Source of the DNA: Palsa-883 sp963826975
Lineage (GTDB): Bacteria > Pseudomonadota > Alphaproteobacteria > Acetobacterales > Acetobacteraceae
Length of the DNA: 64,000 bases
Direction: 5' to 3'
NCBI GenBank assembly: GCA_963826975.1
Contig: CAWGZJ010000033.1
Location: forward strand, 603,471-667,470
The notes below the pieces were generated by a model that saw nothing but the letters and a program-made list of their open reading frames with translations, did not search any database and was not told the DNA's origin. A program made the translations under genes and the position numbers. This document shows, in pieces, positions 22,025-31,173 of this stretch; position 1 is the stretch's first letter; every line of letters starts with the position of its first letter.

Positions 22025-22294
22025 TCAGGCGCTGGCCAGCGCCTTGATGCGCGCGGACAGCCGCGACAGCTTGCGCGACACCGTGTTGGCGTGCACGACG
22101 CCCTTGCTCACCGCGCGCTGCATTTCGGGTTGCGCCTGCCGCAGGGCTTCCTGCGCCGCGGCCTTGTCACCACCGGCGAGCGTCGTCTCGACCTTCTTGA
22201 TGAAGGTTCGCATGCGCGACTTTCGCGCCTGGTTGCGCAGGGTGCGCGTCTTGGTTTGGCGGATGCGCTTGCGGGCAGAGGCGGTATTGGCCAT
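22025..22294 (-). CDS. rpsT: Ribosomal protein S20
   Basis: An 89-residue small-subunit protein that binds 16S rRNA. The start MANTASARKRIRQTKTRTLRNQARKSRMRTFIKKVE is diagnostic. I use the ATG at 22294; the open frame extends upstream by 41 codons without homology. The basic, alanine-rich helical composition and the C-terminus SRLSARIKALASA fit the family. It lies just upstream of dnaA on the same strand, a common arrangement in alphaproteobacteria. Confidence 0.95.
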   Translation of the reverse strand: MANTASARKRIRQTKTRTLRNQARKSRMRTFIKKVETTLAGGDKAAAQEALRQAQPEMQRAVSKGVVHANTVSRKLSRLSARIKALASA

Positions 22295-22614
22295 GGATCG
22301 GATATCACTCGAACAGATAGAGCGGGGACAATCAGAAGCGACGACGACAGCGTCAGAGGAGCGGTTTTCTATGGACCCCCCCGTCGCGAGTTGAGTCGGC
22401 GTACCCGGTGGTAACAAGCCGAATCGTATGCATTACCTGTTGTCTCGTAGGCCGGTCCATCAACTTAAGGTTGCGTTTCCAAGGGCTTGGCCTCTTGAAA
22501 GTTTTTTTGCAGGCCACCTGCCCAAACGCTGCGGAATGCGCCGCCGCGACGAGCCTGCGCGGCGCGCCGGCACCGACTTCCGCCGGCGGCTGCGCTCGAT
22601 GCGACGAGCGGCCG
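22295..22614. other. Intergenic space upstream of rpsT
   Basis: This 320-bp gap holds the rpsT leader and promoter, which must lie on the minus strand. I see no clear promoter boxes, RNA gene or repeat. The open frames crossing it are not supported by composition or homology. Confidence 0.4.
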
Positions 22615-23130
22615 TCAGGGGCCAATCCGCTGAAGATTGACGATGTAGCTGCAGCCAGGCTCATGAATGAAATCCGGCGCGGACCACAAGATGCCTTGAA
22701 ACAACGCCCCCTCGAATTGGCCCACGATCCACCGCCGGCCATAGACCATCTGGAGCCCGTCATTCGCGTCGATGGTGCCGTGGAACCCGCCGAACCGCAC
22801 CGACCTATCCCGAACCACAACGCCGGCAATCGAGATCGGCTTCAGGCACAGCCCGCCGTCGGGATCCAGCACGACGGCGGTGCCCGCATAAGTTCCGTCG
22901 CGATTGACCGCCTGGCCGGGCGACGCGGCCTGCGCCGGCCCCGCGGCAGGCGCCGGCTGGTCCAGCGGCACCGGTCCCATCGGGGTGTCGAGGATCACAT
23001 TCGGTCCCGGCAGTCGGGACTGCACCGTGCAGCCGAGCAGAGCCAGGGCGGCGGACAAGCCCACCAAGACGCGGGTGCGCAGCAGCGGTCCAACGGTCGT
23101 CATCCGATGCCGCGTGGTATCCGGTCTCAT
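22615..23130 (-). CDS. Predicted lipoprotein of unknown function
   Basis: A 171-residue protein. A hydrophobic signal (VLVGLSAALALLGC) ends in a lipobox with the cysteine at about residue 34, so the protein should be lipid-anchored in the envelope. A proline/alanine-rich linker (residues 45-72) precedes a compact C-terminal domain with GTYAGTAVVLDPDGGLC and GRRWIVGQFEGALFQG. The latter resembles small envelope domains seen in many alphaproteobacterial lipoproteins, but I cannot name a family. GGAG lies 8 bases before the ATG at 23130. Confidence 0.65.
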   Translation of the reverse strand: MRPDTTRHRMTTVGPLLRTRVLVGLSAALALLGCTVQSRLPGPNVILDTPMGPVPLDQPAPAAGPAQAASPGQAVNRDGTYAGTAVVLDPDGGLCLKPISIAGVVVRDRSVRFGGFHGTIDANDGLQMVYGRRWIVGQFEGALFQGILWSAPDFIHEPGCSYIVNLQRIGP

Positions 23131-23261
23131 CCCGCCGCTCCAAATTTATACCGTGCGAGGTAAACTGGTACCAGGAAATCAAGGCTCACAATGACGTCAG
23201 GCACATCGACGGATCGGGATCGATAGGTTGTTGACGCTCCCGGCCTGGTTGAGACGCTATC

Positions 23262-23412
23262 TGCCGCCCGGTTCCTCGGCATCAACAATTGTCAGCGCGC
23301 GGCGACCGTGCGCGTCACGTCGTGGCTGATGCCCGTGCGCGTAACGTCGTGGCCGATGCCAATGGTGATCAGCGCCGCCTGCTCGCGCGCCTCGACATCC
23401 CGCATCCTGAGT
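23262..23412 (-). pseudogene. Remnant duplicate of the cobT 3' region
   Basis: The minus strand encodes pieces such as LTIVDAEEPGGR and short copies of IGHDVTR that match the end of CobT (IGIGHDVTRYYRRAVTIVDAEELGG, DNA near 24090-24215). At base level the two regions align closely for about 150 bp. Inside the remnant a unit of about 27 bp containing CGCGTCACGTCGTGGCTGAT is duplicated in tandem. There is no start or complete domain. It lies 0.6 kb from the real cobT, separated by the DUF29 gene, and probably arose by local duplication. Confidence 0.6.
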
Positions 23413-23425
23413 CTGACGGCGAGCC

Positions 23426-23887
23426 TCAGTCAGCGCTCGGAAACCATTCGCCCAGCACCTGCTGCTCGCCGTAGTTGATCGCCTCCAAATCCACTCGCGG
23501 CTGCTCACCGTGAAGCCGCAGCGCCACGGCTGCCAGGCGCCGCGCCCGCGGGAGTTCGCGCGCGATCGTCGCACCGACGGCGGGGCGCATGCTGGGGCTG
23601 TCTTCCAGTAGCCGCTCAATCTCGGCGCGCGCTCGGATGATCGTCTCCTGCCATACACCTCGTGGTTCGATGGCCGGCGACGCCTGCAGCTTGATCAGAT
23701 GCTCAATCGCGTTCGCGATGTGACTGGCCAACGCCGCGCGCTCGGAGCGTCCCACGGATTCGATCTCCTCCGCGATATTGGGCCAGTCCAGCTCGCCGTC
23801 GTTCAGCCGTTCGCCCGCCGCGAGCTGCCGCAACAGGACGGCCTGCCGCTGGCTCCATGCGAAAATGTCGCCCTCATAGTCGCTCAT
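23426..23887 (-). CDS. DUF29 family protein
   Basis: A 153-residue cytosolic protein with the DUF29 pattern: an N-terminal YEGDIFAWSQRQAVLLRQLAAGE, then LDWPNIAEEIESVGRSERAALASHIANAIEHLIKLQ, and a C-terminal stretch of helices. The family is common in cyanobacteria and proteobacteria, often in several copies, and has no established biochemical role. The gene sits between the cobT remnant and cobT. It may have arrived with the rearrangement that made the duplicate. Confidence 0.85.
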   Translation of the reverse strand: MSDYEGDIFAWSQRQAVLLRQLAAGERLNDGELDWPNIAEEIESVGRSERAALASHIANAIEHLIKLQASPAIEPRGVWQETIIRARAEIERLLEDSPSMRPAVGATIARELPRARRLAAVALRLHGEQPRVDLEAINYGEQQVLGEWFPSAD

Positions 23888-23995
23888 GCCTCAGACTCTC
23901 CGCCGGGAAGCACGAAATGTTCCGTTGGTAACACGCCACCAGCGCTTCGTATCCTCCGCGTCACCGCGCTTTCGTTTCGGCAGCGGTGTTGGTCG

Positions 23996-25877
23996 CTACA
24001 CCACCAGCGGTGACCGCTCGGTCGCCGCCCGCGCCCAGGCGGCATCCATGTCCTCGTCGAACAACTCGGTGAGTTTCTTCATCATCGTGCCGCCCAGTTC
24101 CTCGGCGTCAACGATGGTCACCGCGCGGCGATAGTAGCGCGTCACGTCGTGGCCGATGCCGATGGCGATCAGCTCCACCTGCTCACGCGCCTCGATATCG
24201 CGGATCACCTCGCGCAGGTGCTTTTCCAGGTAGTTCCCCGGGTTTACCGACAACGTCGAGTCATCCACCGGCGCGCCGTCGCTGATCACCATCAGGATGC
24301 GCCGATGCTCCGGACGCACCAGCAGCCGCCGATACGCCCACAGCAGCGCCTCACCGTCGATATTTTCCTTCAGAAGGCCCTCGCGCAGCATCAGCCCGAG
24401 GTTCTTGCGCGCCCGCCGCCACGGTAAATCCGCCGCCTTGTAGATGATATGCCGCAGATCGTTCAGCCGTCCCGGGTTGCGCGGCTTGCTGTCCTGCACC
24501 CATTTCTCACGGCTCTGCCCGCCCTTCCAGGCGCGTGTGGTGAAGCCCAGCACCTCCACCTTCACCGCGCAACGCTCCAGCGTGCGCGCCAGAATATCCC
24601 CGCACATCGCCGCCACGGTGATCGGCCGCCCGCGCATCGACCCCGAGTTGTCGATCAGCAGCGTCACGCACGTATCGCGAAACTCCGTGTCCAGCTCTCG
24701 CTTGTATGACAGCGCCTGCATCGGATTGACCACCACGCGCGAGAGCCGCCCGGCATCGAGCAACCCCTCGTCGAGATCGAATTCCCAGGCGCGCGTTTGT
24801 TGCGCCAGCAACCGTCGCTGCAACCGGTTCGCCAGCTTGGAGATCACGCCCTGCAAATGTTGCAACTGTTGATCGAGTTGCTGACGCAATCGACTGAGTT
24901 CGTCCGGATCGCACAAATCTTCGGCATCGATCTCTTCGTCGTACAGCCGCGTATACGCCCGATAGATCGCCTCGTGGTCCGGATTGGGTCGTTCGCGGCG
25001 CGGCTGCGGCCCACCCGGGCGGTCGTCGCCATCGGCCACCGCGGCATCGTCTTCGAACTCGGTGCCTTCGTCGTCAGCCGCCTCGCCCTCCATCTCCTCC
25101 GGCTGGGCGCCTAGCATCGAGTCGGTGTCAGAACTCGCTCGATCCCTCGCCCTCCGGGTTTTCCTCCTGCTGGCCGGACTGCTCGCCGCCGTCCTCGCCT
25201 TCCTCGGTCTGGTCGTCCGGCTCCGACTCGACCTCGGCCTCCGCCAGGTCGAGCGCCGCCAGCAGCTTGCGCGCAGCGCGGGCGAACGCGTTCTGATCGT
25301 CCTGGGTGCGCTGCATCTCGGCCAACGCCGCGTCGGCCGCTTCGCCCAGCGTGTCGCGCCACATGTCCAGGATCCGCTTCGCCGGCGCCGGCGAGGTCTC
25401 CCCGGACATCCGCTCGCGCGCCAGCAATGCCAGCGCCGAGGCGATCGGCAACTGGTCCTTCCGCGTCATGCGGTCGTAGCCCTCGGCCTCGCATTCCTCG
25501 GTCAGCTTGGCGCGCAGGTTGGCCGAGACGCCGGACATGAAATGCGCGCCGATGGTTTCCACCCGCGCCTGCTCCAGCGCGTCATAGGCATCGCGCGCCT
25601 CGCGCCGCGCCGGCATGCGCGCGGCATGCACCGCGTCGTCGTGGTGGCGCAGCCGCAGCGCGAGTGAGTCCGACGCGCCGCGCAGCTTGGCCATCTCGGC
25701 CGCGGGCAGCGCGCGGGTGGGCAGCGGCAGCCGGGCGCGCTTGCCGGTGACGCCGGACGGGCCCGGCTGGAAGGCCACCTGCACGTCGGCCTGCTCGGCG
25801 ATCGCGCGCAGCACCCCGGCGGTGGCACGCTTGAATTCCTCGGCGCGCGTGCTGTCCTTCGACGCGGTTGCGCTCAT
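23996..25877 (-). CDS. cobT: Aerobic cobaltochelatase subunit CobT, one frameshift
   Basis: CobT, with CobS and CobN, inserts cobalt into hydrogenobyrinic acid diamide in the aerobic B12 pathway. The N-terminal half (25877-25128) begins MSATASKDSTRAEEFKRATAGVLRAIAEQ and ends in an acidic linker. The C-terminal half (to 23996) holds the integrin-I/MIDAS domain LLIDNSGSMRGRPITVAAMCGDILARTLERC. The two halves are in different frames and meet near 25120-25135, where removing one base restores a serine/aspartate-rich linker. A single error is likely. cobS follows 94 bp upstream in the same direction. Confidence 0.9.
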
Positions 25878-25971
25878 TCCTGTTGCGTCATTCTGCTACG
25901 CCAACTTCCTACGCCAGTTTTCGTTGCGTTCTGGGCATTGCGATACAGGCCGGGCGATCCGGGCCGGGCGA

Positions 25972-26985
25972 TCAGGCGACCTGACGGGTGGTGAAGCCGC
26001 CGGTCGGGATCTCCTCGTTGAAGCAGCGCTGGTAGTACTCGCCCACCGTCGCGCGCTCGGCCTCGTCGCACTTGTTCAGGAACGTCATGCGGAAGGCGAA
26101 GCCGACATCGGTGAAGATGCGCGCGTTCTCCGCCCAGGTGATCACCGTGCGCGGCGACATCACGGTCGAGATGTCGCCGTTGATGAAGCCCGCGCGCGTG
26201 AGATCGGCCAGCGCCACCATGCTCTGCACCCGCTTCTTCATTGCGCCGTCAGCCGGATCGATGCCCATCTTCGCCAGCACGATCTCGGTCTCCATGCCGT
26301 GCGGCAGGTAGTTCAGGGTGGCAACGATGTTCCAGCGATCCATCTGGCCCTGGTTGATCTGCTGCGTGCCGTGATACAGCCCGGTGGTGTCGCCGAGGCC
26401 CACGGTGTTGGCGGTCGAGAACAGCCGGAACGACCGGTGCGGGCGGATCACCCGGTTCTGGTCCAGCAGCGTCAGCTTGCCCTCGACCTCGAGCACGCGC
26501 TGGATGACGAACATCACGTCGGGGCGGCCGGCGTCGTACTCGTCGAACACCAGCGCGCAGGCGTGCTGCAGGCACCACGGCAGGATGCCCTCGCGGAATT
26601 CCGTCACCTGCTTGCCGTCGCGCAGCACGATGGCGTCCTTGCCGATCAGGTCGATACGGCTGATGTGGCTGTCCAGGTTGACCCGGATGCACGGCCAGTT
26701 CAGCCGCGCCGCCACCTGCTCGATGTGCGTGGACTTGCCGGTGCCGTGGTAGCCCTGGATCATCACCCGGCGGTTGAACGCGAACCCGGCCAGGATCGCG
26801 AGTGTGGTCTCGCGGTCAAACTTGTAGGCGGTGTCGATATCCGGCACGTGCTCGGTGCGTTCCGAGAACGCCGGCACCACCATGTCGGTATTGATTTCGA
26901 AGGCCTCGCGCGCCACCACCTCGGTGTCCGGCATGTTGATCGCGGAGGTGGGGCGAATTTCAGCGAGGGCGGTAACCTTATCCAT
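25972..26985 (-). CDS. cobS: Aerobic cobaltochelatase AAA+ subunit CobS
   Basis: A 337-residue MoxR-like AAA+ ATPase that forms ring complexes with CobT and powers cobalt insertion by CobN. The Walker A motif is VMIQGYHGTGKSTHIEQVAARLN, the Walker B region is CALVFDEYDAGRPDVMFVIQ, and the sensor segment is RLFSTANTVGLGDTTGLYHGTQQ. I chose the ATG at 26985 (MDKVTALAEIRPTSAINMPD). The longer frame upstream is not conserved and runs through G-rich repeats. cobN is not in the window. Confidence 0.93.
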   Translation of the reverse strand: MDKVTALAEIRPTSAINMPDTEVVAREAFEINTDMVVPAFSERTEHVPDIDTAYKFDRETTLAILAGFAFNRRVMIQGYHGTGKSTHIEQVAARLNWPCIRVNLDSHISRIDLIGKDAIVLRDGKQVTEFREGILPWCLQHACALVFDEYDAGRPDVMFVIQRVLEVEGKLTLLDQNRVIRPHRSFRLFSTANTVGLGDTTGLYHGTQQINQGQMDRWNIVATLNYLPHGMETEIVLAKMGIDPADGAMKKRVQSMVALADLTRAGFINGDISTVMSPRTVITWAENARIFTDVGFAFRMTFLNKCDEAERATVGEYYQRCFNEEIPTGGFTTRQVA

Positions 26986-27352
26986 CGTCCAACGTGTCCT
27001 GTCTGTCTCGTCGCGAAAGTGTAGACCCGGCCGGCCCGCTGTCAAAGGTCCAACCCACGCATTCTCCCGCTCCTCTTGAGGGAGGGGGGTGGGGGGAGGG
27101 GTAGAAACAACCACGGGAAGGGGTTGGGGGGAGGGGTACAAACGAGCGCGGGGACGGGAGGAGGGGTAGCAACCGCCCAATTTCCCCCGACGCCCGCCCC
27201 AGGATCGGGCGCGGAATGCCCGACAGCTGGGCCGGTTACGCGCCCTGGCGCCATCGCAACACGGGGATATGCCCACCCTGGCCCATGTCAAACTCTTGCC
27301 ACTGAACCCGGTGTAGTGCATTGTAGTTGACACGACCGGAGCCGAGCCACAA
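26986..27352. repeat. G-rich repeats between cobS and a toxin-antitoxin module
   Basis: Three imperfect copies of a unit containing GGTTGGGGGGAGGGGTA lie within 27060-27175. The related sequence forms perfect 40-bp arms near 61460-61550, so this is a degenerate member of the same repeat family. No gene is seen in the gap. Confidence 0.6.
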
Positions 27353-27622
27353 ATGAGCAAAACCGCCCCCGTAAGCGTCCGGTTGGAACCGGCACTCAAC
27401 GATCGGGTCACCGCGGTCGCCGCGGCGCTCGACCGACCGAAGTCGTGGGTCATCGAGCAGGCGGTGCGGGATTTCGTTGCTGTCCAGGAGTGGCAACTGG
27501 CGGCGATCGACGCAGGGATCAGCGCAGCCGATGCCGGTCGTGTGGTCGCCCATGAGGACGTGGTGGCCTGGGTGCAGTCGTGGGGACGCCCCGATGAGCT
27601 ACCCATGCCCAAATGCGGATAG
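27353..27622 (+). CDS. Ribbon-helix-helix antitoxin, CopG/ParD-like
   Basis: An 89-residue protein whose first 45 residues (APVSVRLEPALNDRVTAVAAALDRPKSWVIEQAVRDFV) form a ribbon-helix-helix DNA-binding domain. The C-terminal part would wrap the toxin. It overlaps the toxin gene by 10 bp and almost certainly represses the shared promoter as a complex. The pairing with a ParE/RelE-fold toxin defines a type II module. Direct DNA targets cannot be read with confidence. Confidence 0.85.
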   Translation: MSKTAPVSVRLEPALNDRVTAVAAALDRPKSWVIEQAVRDFVAVQEWQLAAIDAGISAADAGRVVAHEDVVAWVQSWGRPDELPMPKCG

Positions 27623-27897
27623 TCTGGACGGCGCCTGCGGTGCACGATCTGGCTGCGGCACGGGCCTATATTGCTCGCGACAATCCGCCGGCTGCCGACC
27701 GGCAGGTTGAACGTGTCCTTGCGGCCGCCGCCAGCCTGCTTCAGTTCCCTGACATCGGGCGGCCCGGTCGGCGGGCAGGTACGCGTGAGCTCGTTGTCAG
27801 CCGAACGCCTTATGTCGTGGCTTATCGCGTGCGTGCCGAAATCATCGAAATCCTGCGGGTGATGCACGGGCGGCAGCGCTGGCCCGATGTGCTTTGA
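27613..27897 (+). CDS. ParE/RelE-superfamily toxin
   Basis: A 94-residue toxin. The pattern MRIVWTAPAVHDLAAARAYIARDNPPAADRQVERVLAAA, then LLQFPDIGRPGR, RELVVSRTPYVVAYRV and EIIEILRVMHGRQRWP, is typical of the ParE branch. ParE homologues poison gyrase and RelE homologues cut mRNA. The ending VMHGRQRWP favours ParE. It starts inside the last codons of the antitoxin gene. Confidence 0.87.
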   Translation: MRIVWTAPAVHDLAAARAYIARDNPPAADRQVERVLAAAASLLQFPDIGRPGRRAGTRELVVSRTPYVVAYRVRAEIIEILRVMHGRQRWPDVL

Positions 27898-27954
27898 CGA
27901 TTTGGCGGCGCCGCGGCTGAAGAGGGCGCCGTCCCGGCCAATGCGCGTGGTACG

Positions 27955-28143
27955 ATGCATGTCGGACTTGACACTGCCGTGGCTGCACGCGCTTGGCACG
28001 CTGCGCAGGACGCCATTCGTGGTGTGTTATTGGCTAAGCCAGCCGCTCCTCTGGAGCGAAGGAAGGTGAATGCCACGGCGCGGTCCGCCGTTCATGCGTT
28101 TGAAAAGATGGCGCATGCGTATCGACGCGCTAATACCAGGTGA
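27955..28143 (+). CDS. Small hypothetical protein, possibly a fragment
   Basis: Sixty-two residues (LDTAVAARAWHAAQDAIRGVLLAKP, then a basic helix with VHAFEKMAHAYRRA). Helical, without a known motif. The frame is open for about 20 codons upstream without another start, and it ends in the border of a palindromic repeat, so it may be the remnant of a longer gene truncated by the repeat. No ribosome-binding site is obvious. Confidence 0.3.
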   Translation: MHVGLDTAVAARAWHAAQDAIRGVLLAKPAAPLERRKVNATARSAVHAFEKMAHAYRRANTR

Positions 28144-28295
28144 CGAAAATCCCGACTCTCCCCCCGTCATGGCCGGCGAAGGCCGGCATCCACGACTTGC
28201 CTTCGTGCAGCACGCAAAGTCGTGGATGGCCGGCCTTCGCCGGCCATGACGGGGGTGGGCAGCGTACGTCAATCATTTCGCGATCTGGTATAAGC
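28131..28295. repeat. Palindromic repeat with TACCAG/CTGGTA ends
   Basis: Inner arms at 28161-28198 and 28217-28255 pair along 38 bases with one unpaired base. They contain GGCCGGCGAAGGCCGGC. Outer ends are AATACCAGG on the left and ATCTGGTATAA on the right, with a GAAAAT/ATTTCG pair inside them. The ends resemble those of the palindromes beside recF and at 33192. It spans most of the gene-free stretch before 28466. Confidence 0.8.
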
Positions 28296-28465
28296 CAGAG
28301 CTTGCAAACGGTGAATGCGGCAATCCGTTTCGGTTATTCCACCTCAGGCCCTAGGCGGAACCCGAAGCAGGTTCGATTCTCGCAACGGAATAAATCTGGC
28401 AGCATCCAATTCGGCGCGGATTCGCAGGCGCCTGCGCAGCGACGGCACATGATAACGTTCTGGCG

Positions 28466-28780
28466 TCACTCCACCGCACCCGCCTTCCCGCTGTCCTTGT
28501 CCGCGATCGCCACCGTCTCATAGTAGCTGATCCGGGGCTCGCACCCATACCGCGCGCGAATACCCTCAACCCACGGCCCCGAATAGAACGCCTCGGCCGC
28601 CGCCTGGCTCTCCCACATATACGCCCCGCCGGCCTCCTTGCCGTCGCGCCGGCAGATGAACTGCTTGCGCACGAAGCCGGGCACACCAAGGAAGTCCGGG
28701 GCGATCCTGGCGAAATGCGCACGGCATTCCTCCAGCCCGATCGTGTCCGGCAGGTCGTAGAGAACGATGGCGGTGATCAT
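28466..28780 (-). CDS. YdhR-like putative monooxygenase (ferredoxin-like fold)
   Basis: A 104-residue protein of the dimeric alpha/beta-barrel type. The motif PGFVRKQFICRRDGKEAGGAYMWESQAAAEAFYSGPWVEGIR matches the YdhR group, in which a small cofactorless oxygenase fold is predicted. The start MITAIVLYDLPDTIGLEE forms the first strand. The gene precedes and runs parallel to a flavin-dependent monooxygenase gene (28822-30123), with a 41-bp gap and that gene upstream, so they may form one unit. The substrate is unknown. Confidence 0.75.
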   Translation of the reverse strand: MITAIVLYDLPDTIGLEECRAHFARIAPDFLGVPGFVRKQFICRRDGKEAGGAYMWESQAAAEAFYSGPWVEGIRARYGCEPRISYYETVAIADKDSGKAGAVE

Positions 28781-28821
28781 CGGGCTGTCTCCTCAAGCCA
28801 ACAGGGTCGAACCCACCGGCG

Positions 28822-30123
28822 CTAGAATTCCATCAGGTTGTCCTTCAAGTGCTGGTGGGCATAGCGCGTTCGCGTCAGTCCGCGGCGCTGCAGCTCCGGC
28901 ACCAGCCCGTCGCACACCTCCATGATATAACGCCGGTCGAAATAGGCGTTGAAGAACAGGAATCCGTCGCCGCCCACCTCTTGCATGATCTCCTGCATCA
29001 TGCCCGCCACGTGATCGACCGTGCCGGTGAAGTCGATACCCATCTTCGATGACTGGCTCGACGCCACCTCACGCGGCGTCTTGCCAACCCACTTGGCCAG
29101 CGACGACTGATGGCCGTTGGTGAACAACTCGGGCAGCGGTTCGTCAGGATCGAACTGCGAAAAGTCGATGTTGGTCAGGCGCGACATGGTCGAGAGCTGC
29201 ATGTCCAGATGCCGGTTGGCGTCCTCACGTATCAGGCGCCGCCGCTCACGCGCAGCCTCCATCGTCGTGTCGACCAGCGGGTTGGCCAGGAACAGCAGCT
29301 TGATCTTGTCGGGGTCGCGTCCGGCGGCGGCGGCGCGGTGGCGCACATTGGCACGGTAGGCCTTCATCGCCTCGACGCTGCCGGCATCGGTGATGATCGT
29401 GTCGGCCCAGCGGGCGGCGAATTCCTGGCCGCGCGCGGACCCGCCGGCCTGGCAGATCGGCGGACGGCCCTGCGGCGAGCGGGGTGCGTTCAGCGGGCCA
29501 CGGCAGCGGAAATATTTCCCCGCGTGGTTTACCGGATGGACTTTTCGCCCGTCGGCGAACATCGGTGTGTCACGGTCGATCACGACGGCGTCAGGCTCCC
29601 ATGCGTCCCACAGCTTGGTGACAAGGTCGGCGAATTCATCCGCAAGCTCGTAGCGTTCATCGTGCGGCGGTTGGCCCGCGTGGCCGTAGTTCTGCGCGGC
29701 GCCGTCGTTGCTTGACGTGACGCAGTTCCAGCCGATGCGTCCCTCGGTCACGTGGTCGAGCGAGTTGACCAGCCTGGCGAGCAGGAACGGCGGATATTCG
29801 GTGACCGAAAGGGTTGGGATCAGGCCGAGGTGCTTCGTCGCCTGCGCGAGATAGGGGACAAGCACCGCCGGATCGAGTTTTGGCGTGCTGGCGGCGTAGC
29901 GCAGGTAGGTGTCGTGCGAGCCCTGGAACGTATACGGCACCATCGAGGAATCCTCGATGATAACGTAATCGAAACAGGCACGCTCCAGCCCGCGGGCAAG
30001 ATCGAGGAACAGGTCAGGCATCATCCAGCGCGCAAGGTCGCTGCCGGGCCAATTCCCGCGCCAGGTTTTCGGGCCGTAGCCCTGCGACAGGAACCAGGAG
30101 AGGTGGAATTGGCGCTTTGCCAT
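28822..30123 (-). CDS. NtaA/DszA/SnaA-family FMN-dependent monooxygenase
   Basis: A 433-residue luciferase-fold enzyme that uses FMNH2 from a partner reductase to oxidise small molecules. Hallmarks are RIGWNCVTSSNDGAAQNYG near residue 130, LADEFADLVTKLWDAWEPDAVV, and PQGRPPICQAGGSARGQEFAARWAD. Relatives degrade aminopolycarboxylates or aromatic sulfur compounds; which applies here is unknown. No flavin reductase gene is nearby. The YdhR-like gene follows on the same strand. Confidence 0.88.
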   Translation of the reverse strand: MAKRQFHLSWFLSQGYGPKTWRGNWPGSDLARWMMPDLFLDLARGLERACFDYVIIEDSSMVPYTFQGSHDTYLRYAASTPKLDPAVLVPYLAQATKHLGLIPTLSVTEYPPFLLARLVNSLDHVTEGRIGWNCVTSSNDGAAQNYGHAGQPPHDERYELADEFADLVTKLWDAWEPDAVVIDRDTPMFADGRKVHPVNHAGKYFRCRGPLNAPRSPQGRPPICQAGGSARGQEFAARWADTIITDAGSVEAMKAYRANVRHRAAAAGRDPDKIKLLFLANPLVDTTMEAARERRRLIREDANRHLDMQLSTMSRLTNIDFSQFDPDEPLPELFTNGHQSSLAKWVGKTPREVASSQSSKMGIDFTGTVDHVAGMMQEIMQEVGGDGFLFFNAYFDRRYIMEVCDGLVPELQRRGLTRTRYAHQHLKDNLMEF

Positions 30124-30359
30124 CGTACGGACACTCGCTTGGGCGGGGGGTGGAGGAGGCGGTGGGATGGGAAGTTGGTGCGCGTTTGCGTCGCGTGGGT
30201 GTGCTGCATCGCAGCATGCAAGAAGGTCGCAGCTTATGCCAGCGTCTCCCAGCCGCCTGGTAGGGACTGGTCAACTCCACGCTGTCCGGAGCGACACACA
30301 CCGTTGCCATCGGCGCTTCGCCGATGTAAACTAATCTACCTTAGTCCAGTGATGCCGCA

Positions 30360-30605
30360 ATGCGCACGATCAACATCCACGAAGCCAAAACCCATCTGTC
30401 CCGTCTGGTCGACCAGGTTGCCGCCGGCGAGCCGTTCATCATCGCCAAGGCCGGTAAGCCGATGGTGAAAGTCGTGCCGCTTGACGCGCCGGCCAGCACC
30501 GAAATACGCCGCCTCGGGTTCATGGAAGGCCAGGGCACCGTCCCGGACGATTTCGACGACATCGCGCGCGAGGAAATCGAGCAACTTTTCGCTGGCGGAG
30601 AGTGA
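30360..30605 (+). CDS. Phd/YefM-family antitoxin
   Basis: An 81-residue antitoxin. The N-terminal Phd/YefM fold is seen in MRTINIHEAKTHLSRLVDQVAAGEPFIIAKAGKPMVKVVPLD. The C-terminal tail (GFMEGQGTVPDDFDDIAREEIEQLFAGGE) has the acidic helix that blocks PIN toxins. The stop overlaps the toxin start as GTGA, so translation is coupled. Confidence 0.88.
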   Translation: MRTINIHEAKTHLSRLVDQVAAGEPFIIAKAGKPMVKVVPLDAPASTEIRRLGFMEGQGTVPDDFDDIAREEIEQLFAGGE

Positions 30606-31012
30606 AGCTTCTCCTCGACACGCATCTGTTGCTGTGGGCGGCGCTGCAGCCATCGCGCCTGTCGCCCGTTGCCAGGTCCCTGTTGTCGGACCTGTCCAAC
30701 GAGTTGCTGTTCAGTTCGGCCAGTATTTGGGAGGTGACCATCAAGCAGGGGCAGGGGCGCGAGGACTTCCAGGTTAACCCGCGGCTGCTGCGTCGGGGAC
30801 TGCTCGACAATGGTTACATCGAACTGCCCATCACCGGGTTGCACGCCCTGGCCGTCGGCGGGCTGCCGGCGCTGCACAAGGATCCGTTCGACCGCACTCT
30901 GGTTGCGCAAGCGATGGTGGAAGGCATCACGCTGTTGACCTCGGACCCGTTGGTTGGCCAGTACCCCGCGCCGGTCCGGCTGGTGCCCGCGACCCGCCCG
31001 CCGCCGGAATGA
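30602..31012 (+). CDS. PIN-domain toxin, VapC-type
   Basis: A 136-residue ribonuclease toxin. The first acidic residue is in KLLLDTHLLLWAA, a second acidic position is in SASIWEVTIK, and HKDPFDRTLVAQAMVEGITLLTSDPLVGQY carries the last acidic cluster of the PIN site. The usual targets are tRNA or rRNA. It is a complete length for the family and has a GTG start overlapping the antitoxin stop. Confidence 0.9.
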   Translation: MKLLLDTHLLLWAALQPSRLSPVARSLLSDLSNELLFSSASIWEVTIKQGQGREDFQVNPRLLRRGLLDNGYIELPITGLHALAVGGLPALHKDPFDRTLVAQAMVEGITLLTSDPLVGQYPAPVRLVPATRPPPE

Positions 31013-31173
31013 CACGACGGATACGGGGGCAGCTTGTCACGTTGGAGCGTGTGCCGGCCGAACGATCCGCACCAGGCTCCTGCACGAAAAAAACCCGAAC
31101 TGATCAAGGGTTCGCCCTTGGTGCGCATTTCTCGTTTAGCGGAACGTCGGCCGTGGCGGAGTTCTGTTTAAGG

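Noticed and set aside
25972..27999. 675-codon version of CobS
   Set aside because: The extra 338 codons run through G-rich repeats and the toxin-antitoxin genes on the other strand; CobS normally begins at the ATG at 26985.
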